In this document: piece by piece, positions 1-12,351 of the stretch
How positions within the stretch are numbered: the first letter of the stretch is position 1
Layout: every line of letters begins with the position of its first letter
NCBI GenBank assembly: GCA_016758965.1
Contig: JAEPRB010000018.1
Location: 271,375-335,374 of the forward strand
Reading direction: 5' to 3'
Length of the DNA stretch: 64,000 bases
Origin: Circinella minor
Taxonomy: Eukaryota; Mucoromycota; Mucoromycetes; Mucorales; Lichtheimiaceae
The notes under the pieces: model-generated
The model's database searches: none
What the model was told of the DNA's origin: nothing
What the model saw: the letters and a program-made list of their open reading frames with translations, nothing else
Made by a program: the position numbers and the translations under genes

Positions 1-1800
1 TCCCCCCCTTTTTTTTTTATTCCCTCTCACTTCCCCTCTTTGTTCTTTTTCTTTTCATACATTTACAAAAAAAAAACTCTTTTAGATATTATACCTCTTT
101 TAATAATTCATTTACAAAACACACATACATGTATACACACATTTATTCTTATTATTCTTATTATTATTTTATTATTACTTAGTTCTCTATATAAAAAGGG
201 AAGAAAAAAAAAAGGAAAGTATTTTTCTATATGTAAGATTAGAAAGTTTTTTTTTTTGGGGGGTGAAAAAGCTTTAATTTTCTCACAAAAAACAAACAAA
301 CAAACCTGTTTTTTCTTCACTATTTCTGTATCTTTTTTTAATTCACACTTTTTTATTATAAACACATCATGTGTGTGTGTGTGTGTGGTTTTTTTTCACT
401 ACTAATCAGTCCCCTTTATCTTTTTTTTTTTCTTCATCTAAATTCGTTTTGCATCACATACACTTTAACTCTTTTTTTTTTATTTTTTCCTCCTCGCCCC
501 TCCCTCCCCCCCCCCTTAAAACACTTGAAAAAAAAATCACATAAAATAAAAACAAAGCTGTTTCTTTTTAATAATTCGTTGTTGTCATTTCTTTTTAACT
601 TCATGCATCACAGCCTTAACATTTTGATGTTGGTTTAAACTTTTTGTAACAACACAAAAAAAAAAAAAAAAAAAGTTATTCGGCACCATTTTTTGTGTTA
701 CTTGTTTTAAAGAAAAAAAAGCTCAATGTTTTTTTTTTTTTTTTTTTTTACATGCACCCTGATCTTGTATGTTATTATCATGAATGGAATAGATTTTTAT
801 TATATTAGTTCACATGTGTCTTTATTATTATTATTATTATATACACACATGTGCACACATGTTATATTTTTAATAGGCTTGTAAACATTGAATTATATAT
901 TATTATTATTTTTGGGGGAGGGGAGGGAGAAGCCAATTGATAAATTTTTATATTTTTTCTTTTTCTAGTTATTATATTTTATTTTTTTTGTGTCACTTCT
1001 CGTAGATCAAATATAGGTTTTTGTTACATTAATTCCGGAAGAGGGGAGAGGGGAGAGGGGGAGAGGGGAGAGGGGTTTTTTTCTTTTTTGGCCTGGGCTC
1101 TTTCTCTCTCTTCCGGTTTGTAATAAAATCGTTTCCCCGAAAACAATTCATCCATAATTTTAGATATTCCGGAAAAAGTTGTCTGTAAAAGCTTTATGTT
1201 TTATGTTATGTTATGTTATGCATGTTATGTTATGTTTTTTTTTTTTTGTGAGTGTAATGTGTGTATATATGTGTGTGTGTGTGTGTGAATAAAAATCAAG
1301 TCGTACGATCCCATTTTCCTTATTTTATAAATAAATAGTAATAAGTGAAACAAACAAAAAAAAAAAAATTCTCTCTCTCTCTCTCTCTCTCTCTTTCTCC
1401 CTTTTTTTGGGAATAACCCGAATTATTCACGTTCGTTCACATCATGTTTTCTCTTTATTTATTTGTTACATCATGACGTTTTTCTTTCTTTTAAAAGATT
1501 AAATTATTGAAAGTGGACCTTTTTATATTAATTTAATAAGTAGTAATAATTTTATTATAAGATTCTAAAAAAGTGCCGCTTTAATTATTTTCAAGTGAAA
1601 CAATTTACATGACGGTCTAGTATATTATCATGGATTGTAGTTATTTTTTTTTTTTTTTGAATATAGGATATAATAATCCTTGGCAATAAAATGACGTTCT
1701 AATTAAGAAATGATAAGAAAGAAAAACCTTGGCAAATTTTGATAAAATTGGGTAAAATGTGTTTTTTTATATATAAAATGTGTAACGAGCAACCTGGATA
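1..1800. other. Gene-free low-complexity region
   Basis: No coding exon could be supported here. The stretch is dominated by T and A runs, a TG repeat (about 371-386), a TTATG pentamer array (about 1199-1233), a TC repeat (about 1371-1394) and a G-rich block (1043-1075, listed separately). Open frames here only translate homopolymers. The last part is the 3' flank of the MFS gene on the minus strand. Confidence 0.6.
1043..1075 (+). repeat. G-rich tandem repeat, G-quadruplex-type
   Basis: Five runs of four or five G (1043-1046, 1050-1053, 1057-1061, 1065-1068, 1072-1075) are each separated by AGA. This matches the usual four-tract G-quadruplex pattern with short loops. A 9-bp inverted repeat flanks the block: CCGGAAGAG at 1035-1043 and CTCTTCCGG at 1108-1116. 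Folding is an inference from sequence. Confidence 0.7.
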
Positions 1801-4135
1801 TTATATTTTATTATGGGTTTCTCTTTGAATACGCCATGCAACACCATTTTTTAATAATACAAGTAACATGATATTCGTTGTCATTAATACACTTCCTAAT
1901 AAAGTATATGTCCATTCAACACCTATTGCACTTGATAAAGGTTCTATAATTACAGTGACTATGCCACTAAACAATTCAATATAATAATTGTGTGAGAGAG
2001 AACTTGTTACATGTATATATATATATATGTTTATATTTACCCAAATATTCCTTGAATTAAGTTTAATGATCCAGATATAGATCCTCCTTTATTAGGTTGT
2101 AAATCTTGAGTTAAACATAGAGTAGCATCATCAACAATAGCCATGGTAAAAGATACTAAATTAAATTAATTTTTAGTACTCATAACCTCTTTTAATTTTC
2201 TTAAAAAATATAATACTTACAAAAAAACAAAATGATTAAGGGTATTGCAAGGTGTGTCTTTATAATAAATATCCAACCAAAAACTAATGTACCAAGTTGA
2301 ATAATAATAGAACAAGGCCATATATACAATAATCTTGCTTTATATATAGGAAAATCAATGGGTAGTGATTTATTTGTATCAAATACGACTGCATTCATTT
2401 TACTATTGTAGGCTTGGATCACTTTACGAAAAACATAATCTTGATAATGGGCACCACACATGGCCCCAATAATATCTCCAATCCCTAATACTAGAAAACA
2501 TAGACCCACATTTTGTACATCCATTTGATAATAATCTTGAAATAAATAAGAAAGATGAACCATATAACATATGATAAGTCCAAAATGAATTCCTGATATC
2601 AACATGATCAAAAGAAAATCAGGAAACATAAAGTATCGATAAGGTGTTTTAAAATCTGGAGCCTTCTTCTTCTTCTTTTCCAAATGATTGACTGTCATTA
2701 CGCCACCCATATCATGATTGTTACTGTTCCCATCAAATTTTGAAAAAGAATGCTTGCATTTTCGCTTTTGAATATATTGTAATAAGGATGGATTATAATA
2801 TCCACCTATTAAAGTTTCCAATGTTTCTGGGAGATAAATAATAATAATAATACATACAAATCCAGTAATACAAATCAAAATCCAAAATATCCAACTAATA
2901 ATAAATTATATATGGTTTTTTTTTTTAGAAAATAATTTATTATAATAAAATAAGGAAAAATAGAACAATACGTACCGCCAAGAAAGTTCTTGTGCAATAA
3001 TTCCACCAATTACTGGACCTGTAACCATACTTACCTGAGCTCCCATAAAAGAATAGGCTGTGTATTTAGCTCGTCTATTAATAATAAGTGTGACCAATTT
3101 TTTTTTTAGTATGCATAACTTTCTCTTCAATCTTTTTTTTTTTTTTTAAAAAAAAAAAAGTCATGTTTATCTACTATACTTACGTTGCAGGTGTAGATAT
3201 GTCAGTAATTATTCCTCTGGCTAACAGAAAAAAAAAAGTTTATAACATCGCACATCCCCTTTATATTATTAATATTAATTGTTTAGCCTCATTAGTTTTG
3301 AACAAATGTAGTGAGGAGGGGTCCGAAGGAATAGGAAAATCGTTACATTATATATATATATGCATTGTAACATTAATAAACCTACGTACGTACCAGCTAT
3401 TTTAAGAGTACTTCCACCTATTGCTTCGAGCATTCTCATAATAATCAATACATAAACATTAGGTGATAATGCAACACCTATGCAAGATAACATTGTTATT
3501 GGTAATGCTAGTAAAACAACTAGTCTGCGTCCCCAAATATCTGCAAGCACACCAGATATAGTTGGAAAAAATGCATTGACAGCAGTATATCCAGCTACAC
3601 TGATATTAACAATAGAAGCTGTCGAGTTGAATTCCTATATTATAGATACATATATGTATAGTGTATTAGAATAAAGAGAGAGAATAAAAACAACTATTTG
3701 TAAGCATATGCTGTTTATTATTATTATTATTATTATTGTTGTTATTGTTATGAGCAATGAACTTATATAATTTACGTAGTATATGTTAATTGAAAGAAAA
3801 ATTTACCAAACACAAACCTCTGTTATCATTATTAAAGAAGGAGCATAAATATAAGTTGGTAATATTGAAATCATATACATCATAACAACGATCATGAGAA
3901 TCATCATCTTTTGTTTATAACAAAAAATAAATTCTTTTTCCTCTTTCTGTGTGGATATTGGTGGAAATAGTGTAGTAATATCTTTCCGTTCTTCTTCAAT
4001 GTCCTTATTCACTATATCCTGTTTTTCATGAATAATTTGTTCACGATCATTATTATTTTTAGATACATTTTTTGTAATAGGTAATGAGGAAAATGAACTA
4101 TTATTATTGTTGCTGTCACTATCATCCATTATCAA
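1801..4135 (-). CDS. MFS drug:H+ antiporter, DHA1 family
   Basis: Likely plasma-membrane or vacuolar exporter of the fungal 12-TM DHA1 group (known family role: proton-coupled export of drugs, polyamines or organic acids). Seven exons: 4135-3818, 3634-3394, 3220-3184, 3074-2976, 2894-2221, 2155-2041, 1966-1801, giving 549 aa. About 80 hydrophilic residues rich in Asn, Glu and Lys come first, then TM1 (MMILMIVVMMYMISILPTYI). The motif-A loop reads GVLADIWGRR, and the TM4-TM5 region has the antiporter motif-C style GAQVSMVTGPVIGG followed by LSWRWIFWI. A central charged loop with a Lys run separates the two halves. An alternative start lies two codons downstream (ATG at 4129). Substrate cannot be assigned. 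Nearest neighbour is the ATPase about 2 kb away on the same strand. Confidence 0.85.
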
Positions 4136-6135
4136 TAGATATATATATAGATAAATGTTATTTGAGAGAGAAAAAAAAACAACAAAACGTTCTGATGAAG
4201 AAGTATTAATTCGGAAAAAAAAAAAGAGAGAGGTAGTAAAAAAAAAAACATCATTATTATCAAATAGTTGCTTCTTATATAATAATAAGAGATTTTACAG
4301 GAATTTACAGTGGAACAAATTAAGCGGTATTTGAGTTTAAATGATAATAAGGAGGAAGAAGCAAGAAAACGTTTTACGGGGGAAAGGGGGGGGGGGCACG
4401 GACACGTTGCATTTTTGTTCGGCGCCAGTTTGTACTATGATATATACCTATTTTTTTTTCTTATTTTGGATTACTATGTAGTTGCTGGTAGTATAAAAGA
4501 TTTTTTTAAAAAAAATTGGGGGGTTTTTTTTTTGTAGAAGAAAATAAAGAAGAATTTGGTAAATGTCTCAAAAGGCAAAAAACCTTCCTCAAAGTAAAAT
4601 TAAAATTTTTGTATGGATTGATGTTATTAAATATCATTAATAATAAATGTCAAAAACAAAAAAAAAAGTATAGTATGATATATGTATAAAGTGAGGAGCT
4701 TATGTATTGATGGGTTTTATTAGCTGTCAAATACAGTGATTATTCGTTAAGTTAGTATTCTGCATATGTGATGATCTGTACCTGTTTAACTTTTGAATCC
4801 CGGCTGGTAGTAAAGTGTAGAGAATATATACGTACTGGAAGAATATAACTATGACAGTTCATATAATGCAGCTACGTAGCTGCTTAACATAAATTTGCTA
4901 CTATGAGCTATAAACCTTTCACCTAGTAGTAATAAAAATAATAGTACTGTATCCATGAAATAGTGACAGTGAACCAGATATTGAATTTACAATTAAAAAG
5001 TGTGTACTCATATAGATCATGATTAGCAGTTGAATAAATGTACGTACAGAAATGAATTATATCGACGTAATTACATATTTGATGGTAATGAACAATTCAC
5101 ACAGCTAAGTTGAAAAAAAAAAGTAGATTTGAGGAAGGGAAAAAAAAAGCATCTGTGTAAAATTCACTGTGCATTATTTCATCCTTGAATTCAAGGATTA
5201 GATGCAAGGATAGATCGTTTGAAAAAGCAATATAGCTGAATTTTTTTTTTTTATGGGAATAAAATAAAAAGATCTATAGGCTTCTATATCTTTATTTATT
5301 TGCATTGTTGTATGATTTTTAAGGTATTAGAAAAAATATTCTCTGGATCTAGTTTAAAAGAAGTAATGGATGAGATTCAAAGGATTGACTCTTGAAAGTC
5401 TGTGCAACTAAAATTTCTCTGGTTCTAGTTCAAAAGGATCAAAGGATAAAATTCAAGGATTGGTTCTTAAAAAAATATTTAAACATCCTAATCATCCTTT
5501 GTTTCATCTGTGAATTTTTTTTTTTTTTAAGGATGGAACTGGGCAACAGTGATATTAAACTGGACATTATTAGCAACAATTTGTTGACGAATTTTCTTTT
5601 GATAACAAGGATTGTTATTTGGTGTGCAAACGGATTAATAATATGGAATGAGATAAGATGACGTTTAAGCAATGAGCTCATATTACTGATTTTACCAATC
5701 AAAAGAGTAATATTATACAAAATAATACGTAAAAATACTATTTTTATTATATTAATTCCGGTAAATATCTGAGAAAGCGCACCAGATACCGCTTTATCGA
5801 ATAATTGTTGTTTTACCAAGTATATAAAAAATATTTTAAGAAATACTACCAGTATAGCGAAATACTCAGGTTTAACGAGTAATCACTGTATAGGCTGGAA
5901 TTGCTTTTTTTTTTTTTTTTTTTTTGTACTTGCATGTGATATATATATTCACACACAAAGATGTTTGTTCCACTACTCAGACATCATAATTATCATATTA
6001 ATTTAAATATATAATGTACATTTTTATTAATAAAGAATAATGAAGAGAGATTGATATAATATTTTATATGTAAAATTACAATATTGTTTTTTTTTTTTGA
6101 ATTGAAAATTAGTTTATATAATGGCTATGATTTTA

Positions 6136-6168
<33 letters not shown>

Positions 6169-6176
6169 TAAATTAA
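4136..6176. other. Intergenic, with imperfect direct repeats and palindromes
   Basis: About 2 kb between two minus-strand genes, so it should hold the MFS promoter and the ATPase 3' flank. It contains a perfect 16-bp palindrome (4868-4883), a perfect 18-bp palindrome (5181-5198) and two imperfect copies of a roughly 60-bp unit (5336-5396 and 5413-5474). Open frames at 4310-4537 and 5392-5819 lack recognisable domains and I do not call them genes. Confidence 0.5.
5336..5474. repeat. Imperfect direct repeat, two units
   Basis: Unit one (about 5336-5396) and unit two (about 5413-5474) share the order CTCTGG-TCTAGTT-AAAAG, then AAAGGAT and a TTCAAGGATTG-type ending followed by TCTT. Sequence identity is partial. 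The TTCAAGGAT core also occurs in the palindrome at 5181-5198 and in reverse near 5490-5500, so the whole 5.18-5.55 kb stretch is built from related pieces. Confidence 0.5.
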
Positions 6177-9100
6177 TCAGTACTTGACCTTTAAACGCTC
6201 AACAGGAAAATGACGTGCTAAAAAAGCATGAACTGGACCTAATACAACCAATTTTTCATAAACTAATGTAGCTACCATATTTCCTACACATAGACCCCAT
6301 AATCGCCAACGGAAATCCCAAGGCATTACATTATGACCTAAAGGTGTATTATAAGGTTCTATATTTCTTGAAGGTGGTTTATAACCAATTTGTTCTAAAA
6401 CACTTTTGGTACCACAATTGAAACGGAAAAGACAACCAAAATTATTAGGATTTGCCAATGTCCAATAAGAGACAATAACAATATAACCAGCCCAAAGGAT
6501 GACCAAAGGATAATTACGCCACCAACTTTGTCTAAACTTGTAACCAAAATTAAATACAGCTGCATTATTAATGAAATCATATAAACAAACCAAGGCAAGA
6601 ATAGCAGCTTCATAATTATCTGCAAGAAGCCACCATTTGGCAAGGTTAACAGAAGAAGCATCAAATTCATGACAACGGAACCAATCTAATTTTAGAATTA
6701 ATATTAGTTTTTTATAAGTAAAATAATGATAAAGAAGAAAAAAAAAAAAAAACTTACTTTGTTTGTAAAGCATGACAAATGCACCAATTAAAAATAACCA
6801 ATTAATGGCAACAAGTCCCATTGCACTTGCCATAGTTTGAGGTCCAAGAAGTTGTGCTGTCGGTCGTTGTGGTGCTAGTCTTTTTGCTGCTTTTGAGTTT
6901 GAAACACACCATGTTAAAAATACAGTAATAAATACATCAATAGCAATCCATACATTTTGTGACATGGTGATTGAAAAATAAAACGTAAAAATCTTGAGCA
7001 TCATCATTACTTGTCCATATACTAATATAATAATATTTAAATTTAGTTGTAAAATTTAAGCAAAGAATAATTCACTTTTTGGATTCAAATATGAAAAAAC
7101 ACAAAAATAGATTTTTATACTTACAAATGAGATATTTGTAATTGGTAATAGATGTTGCAAGTGCACCACGTCCTTGACGTAATAATTCAACACATGATTT
7201 TACACTTCGAACACTTGTACTGAAAGGTGAAACAATAGATGCTTCAGCATCAGACATTGCAATACCTACATGAGCAGCACGTAAAGCACCACAATCATTA
7301 CCACCATCACCCGTCATAGCAGTAATACCACGTTCCATATGTAATTGAACACATTGTACTTTTCCATTAGGTGTCATACGTGCAAAAACACGAATATCCA
7401 ATAAATATTTACGAATCAAACTTTGATCAACAAGCCAATGGAATGCTTTACCAGTCACTGCAAGTTCAACAGGTGTATGTTGAGAATTAAGTAAATAATC
7501 ATCGACATTTACATCATTGAATGTTTCTGGATCATCAACATCAAACCAGATAACTTTATCTTGTTCCTGATTATAATCACCAAGTAAAACTCTACTTCCT
7601 TCCTCCACCATGCCGCATTGACGTCCAATATATACACCTGTTAATGCTGTGTCACCAGTAATCATAATTGTACGTGTGGCACCACGTTTCAATTCCATAA
7701 TATTTTCAGTTGTATCATCTTTTAGTTGATTTTTAAAGATAATTAAACCCATAAAATCAATATTTTGTTCAAGTTTATCTCGATTCCAATGACGAAGAGC
7801 TTCTAATCCACCAATTTCATCCAAATCAAGTTCACGATGAGATACTGCAAGAACCTATTATAATATTATAGAATTAACCATGTTAACAATTGGGGGGAGG
7901 GTTTTCTTTCATCATAAAATATATAAAAAGATATATTTCTTCTCTATTGATTTCTCAATAATACATACATAACAACCGCTACGTGCAAGTCCAGATGCTG
8001 TTTCATCATAATTCTTAGGAATTGACTCAGGATTAGACAAGTCTTTAATCTTTTCATAAGCACCTTTGACAAATACATGCACTTTATTTGTCATTGTATC
8101 CAACACAGCAACAGACATGGACATTCTTGCATGAACAAACTCAAATCGTTTCAAAATATGAACAGGTGCACTATTATTACCAGGTGTTTCTACAGGGGGT
8201 GTGAATGTATCAACATAATCATCTTTTTCATGAGATGTCATTTCCAATTTCCATTTAGATGACTTGAACATTTCAATATCGACAGGATTACCAATAAATT
8301 GATCATTTAAAATAGTGACAGCATGACATGTAGCAATACCCATTTGCATCAAACGAGGTATATCATGCACTTTTTCATGATGCGTACTAAACTTAGGTTC
8401 AGTTTTATTGGCGCGTTGGTTGACAATGGTGTCAACATCTTCAATAGGTTGAGCACCATAAAATTCTAAACCTTCACGTGTCAATGTACCTGTCTTATCA
8501 AAACAAAATAATTGAACTTTTCCAGCCATTAAAATACGTGGTAAATCTATATATATATTTAAATAAAAAAAAAATTGAAATGTTTTAGTAAAAAGATATA
8601 TCATTTTGTTTTGAGAAAATTCTTCTTCAAAAATTATTAAAAAAAAAAAAAAGAGAGGTACATTACCAACACAAAAAATATGATGATCTCGAAGTCGACC
8701 TGCAGCTACAGATTGTCCTACCACCAATGCAGCAGGTAATAAAGGGGATACCAATTGAGCAATAGCAAACATGGCATAAAACCAAGCTGAAGTTCCTTTA
8801 GCATACAACCAAATAGCTAATGCAAGACATACTAAACCACAAGCTAATAAGATCAAAATAACAATTTTGATTTGTTCATCAAAGACAAAAGCGACACGTG
8901 TTGGAAAAAGAATCTTTTTCACCAATTCACCTTTATCAGTACCTGTCCCTGTGTTTGTTACCAAGGCACATACAGGTTGTCCTTGTTCAGTACGTTCTGC
9001 TTGAGATATAGTAGTACCTGCAAAAATAGTGGATGTTTTGCCTGCACCAATACGATCATAAGGTGTTGGATCATCTGGACGTAATGGGAATTTTCGGATA

Positions 9101-11448
9101 GGTAAAGGCTCCCCCGTTAAAGAACTTTCATCAGCTACAATGTTACCATTTAAAACAACGGCATCCACAGGTGTTGTTTTGCCTTCAGCTACTTCAAATA
9201 CGTCACCAGGAACTAGGTCAGAAGTAGATTTTGTTTCCCAATTACCATCTCGAAAAATATTTACATCATCTGTAAATTCTGCCATTTTTTTGATACGATG
9301 TTCAGATCGTAATCGAACAAATACTTTAACCATAGCAGAAAGTAAAATAACGGCTGTATCAGCAATACCCACTTGCCCTATATATATATATATTGTTTTG
9401 TTCGTACATTAGTTTTTTTTTCTTTTTACTCTTTTCATTCTATATATACTGATTTCAGAAATAATAATAATAAAAGACTTACAGTAAGCAAAATAATAAA
9501 AAAGCCAAAGCACCGTAAATTGATAAATATAAAAAAAGGAAGAAAATTCACGTAATATAGCCATCAAAACATTAGGTACATAAACTTCAATAAAATTTGG
9601 ACCCACTAATTCTTCACGTTTAGCAGCTTCTTCATTGGTTAAACCATTTTTTTGTTGTGCTAATTCAGCATTGGTACCACCCAAATCAAATTCATGCGGT
9701 GTAAAAAGTTGAGTTTCGGGATGATAGACATAACGTGTACATTGATACACAAAAAATTTGGTACCTGTACGTGTTTTTTGTAAAGGTGAAGTATTAACAA
9801 CAACATCAAGACCCATGATTTTTTTACCCCATTGTTCTAATCTTCGAACAGAACGCATAATAAAATCTTCTGCTTCTAAAAAGATCATTGCTGATATATA
9901 AAATAAATAAGCGAAACATCAGTTGTCTTATATAGATATCTTTTTTTTTTTTTTTTTTTACTTACCAGGTTCATCCTTTTCAACTTGTACATATTGACCT
10001 TCAGAATAACTACATTGAATACGGAAAAAATTAGGTAATCGATGTTGAAACATGACTAAAGCAGCAAACCATCCAAAAAAGATATACCACATGGCGATAA
10101 AAATACTATTGAATAAAATGATTAACTTTTACTAAAGTCATTTTTCTATATAAATATGTATATATATATATATATATATATATTATTTACCTTGCTTGAA
10201 CAGTTTGATTTCCTCTAAACAAAAGGTATTCTGTATAATAATCTTCTGTCATCATAATCATATAAGCAATCATACCAAAAGTTTGAATGATATATAAAAA
10301 GAAAATAAACATGCCAATCCAATCACGTTTATATGCTTTAATAATCATTTTTTCTTCAGGTTCCAGAGAAGTTAAATACGAAGATGTATCATCATCATCT
10401 AAAATCTATAAAAAAAAAAGCAATAGGTTATTTGTTACATATATATATATATAGACATTTAGTATATATTAAGGAGAAAACCACACATCTTAAAAGTACA
10501 AAAAGCACTGATAGTTTGTAAATAAGAAATATTGAGTTTTTTTTTACCGCTTTAGATGGATTTTCACTAGAGACTCTCTTTTCCTCCTCTGAATCAACAT
10601 CTTCATATTCTTTTTGAATATTTTGAGACGTAGTTATCCGATTAAATTTCATTTTAATAACCTAAAAAAAAAAAATCCATATTATTTCACAGTCAGATAC
10701 AAAAAAAAAAAAAAAAAAAAAAAAAGTCATTTATATGTTGATCATTAACACACACACCTTTTCTCTGAATCGTTTATAAAGAGTCCAACCAATTAATGAA
10801 ACGAGACAAGATCCATAAAATGTATATAAAGCAATAAATGCAGGTTCATGATATGTCAATGAACCATAATCAGGCGTAGGACATTCTCCCCACATAATAG
10901 ATGAAGGGTTTGAATTCCAAGCGGGAACCGTATCAGGAACTCCAATTTTATTAGCACATGCTTGCATGGTCTGTGCTTCCATATTGGATGCATTAAAATT
11001 TGGAATATCGACTGTTTCACCTCCATGACATGGATACAAATTACCTTGAATGGGAGGTGCACCTGGACATGAACAAGCAGAAACTAAATTTTGAGAACAT
11101 TCTGTTTGACAAGAGCCATCCACACAATAAGTTAATCCATTAGCACAACTTGGACGATATTGAGTTGGACAGTTTTGAATATCTCGTACACAAAGTTTAG
11201 AACATTGATATGCGTTATATGTTGGTAATGGACATGGTTCACCGTTTCTTTGGTAACCGTTGACTTTTTTTTTTTTTATGTTAATATAATATTAATTTTA
11301 GTTTTATTTTTTTATCATACTATATCAATAATAATAATAATATCGACTCATGTTTACCTTTATTAAATGCGGGTGTAGCATGTATACTGAATGGAAACCA
11401 AGAAAAAACTATTAATATAAATAGTTTTAATGGTGATAGTTTCCTCAT
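6177..11448 (-). CDS. P5-type (P5B-like) P-type ATPase
   Basis: Integral membrane cation/polyamine-type ATPase of the P5 family. Eleven exons: 11448-11358, 11263-10758, 10661-10548, 10405-10191, 10105-9966, 9890-9483, 9377-8667, 8546-7969, 7854-7125, 7021-6758, 6685-6177, giving 1421 aa, near the usual P5B size. Catalytic phosphorylation motif CFDKTGTLT, nucleotide-domain KGAYEK, TGD in MITGDTALT, and the P5-typical hinge GDGGNDCGALRAAHVGI are all present. Oddities: an N-terminal signal peptide (MRKLSPLKLFILIVFSWF) precedes about 150 residues with 13 Cys and then the first TM; the actuator loop reads LTGEPLP rather than TGES; the M4 signature reads SPLLPA where P5A has PPELP and P5B PP(A/V)LP. 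I infer an endomembrane (vacuole, endosome or ER) location. The gene shares a 903-bp divergent promoter region with symplekin. P5B assignment is from the DCGAL hinge; P5A is less likely. Confidence 0.88.
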
Positions 11449-12351
11449 TCTTTTTTCGTTTTTTTTTTCGAATAGTATTAAAAACGAAGAGTAAAACAAA
11501 TAAAAAAAAAGGACGGTAATAAAATTAGAAAAGTTATTGGATGTCCTTCTCTTTAACCCTTGTTTCAAACAAAGAAAAAAAAAAGGATAAAAAAAAAAAA
11601 AATTGTAGGTAAATCTATTTAACCTTTTTCTCAACCCCCATGAAATAAGTTATCATGGAAACTAATAAATCAGCCCTTGTTATTAAATAATTGACTTGCT
11701 ATATAAGCAGCAAAAAAGTATGTAGCATAGCAACCAAAGAAATAGTAATGTCTGACCATAATTGTTAGAGTTATCAACCCAATTTTTTTTTTTAATAGAC
11801 ATGTATTTTTTTTTTCAATCAATGATATCCGTAAGACAGTTCCATCTTGTATATATATATATATAAGACATAACAAGAAAAAAAGAATAATAATAATACG
11901 GGTTATATATATGTAGAAAAAAACAAGATTGTACCTTGTTGATAGAAGAATTTTATCGAACTTCTTGTAAAACGCTTAGAAGAAAATGCATTTTTTGCTT
12001 ATACAAAAAAAAGAGCGGGCTTTCTCAATTATTTCTTGTTACCCAAAAAAGTTGACTTAAAAAAAAAAATATTCATTTTCTCTCCTCTTTCCCTTTTTTC
12101 TTTTACCAGTTGTACATATATTTATAATTCATTTGGAATCATAAGGGACCAACAAAAAAAAAAAAAAAGTAGTAGCTTTATATCTATTCGCGTATTTTTT
12201 TCCCTTTCATTCTATATCTATATATACCAATCTTTGTGTGTGTGTGTTTTCTTCTCTGTTTATGTATAAATCCAATTGATTGATTCTTTTACATATATTC
12301 TCAAAAAAAAAAACAATCTCAACAAAAAAATAAAATAAAAGAGAAACGAAA
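11449..12351. promoter_or_regulatory. Divergent intergenic region, ATPase / symplekin
   Basis: 903 bp between the start codons of the minus-strand P5 ATPase and the plus-strand symplekin gene. It must contain both promoters. It is made of A/T runs, with a T-rich then A-rich stretch just upstream of the symplekin ATG. No specific factor site is recognisable and no TATA element stands out from the AT background. Confidence 0.55.

Noticed and set aside
40..638. Open frames encoding Phe/Lys-rich peptides
   Set aside because: They are read-through of T/A runs and a TG repeat, with no domain and no matching exon structure.
4310..4537. 75-codon frame after a purine-rich leader
   Set aside because: Composition follows G and T homopolymers; no family resemblance.
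4779..4810. Possible tRNA T-arm (TTTTGAATCCCGG)
   Set aside because: No acceptor-stem partner or A box at the right distance.
5439..5819. 126-codon minus-strand frame with hydrophobic stretches
   Set aside because: Overlaps the direct-repeat area and an A/T run (KKKK), has no recognisable family, and hydrophobicity is expected from AT-rich codons.
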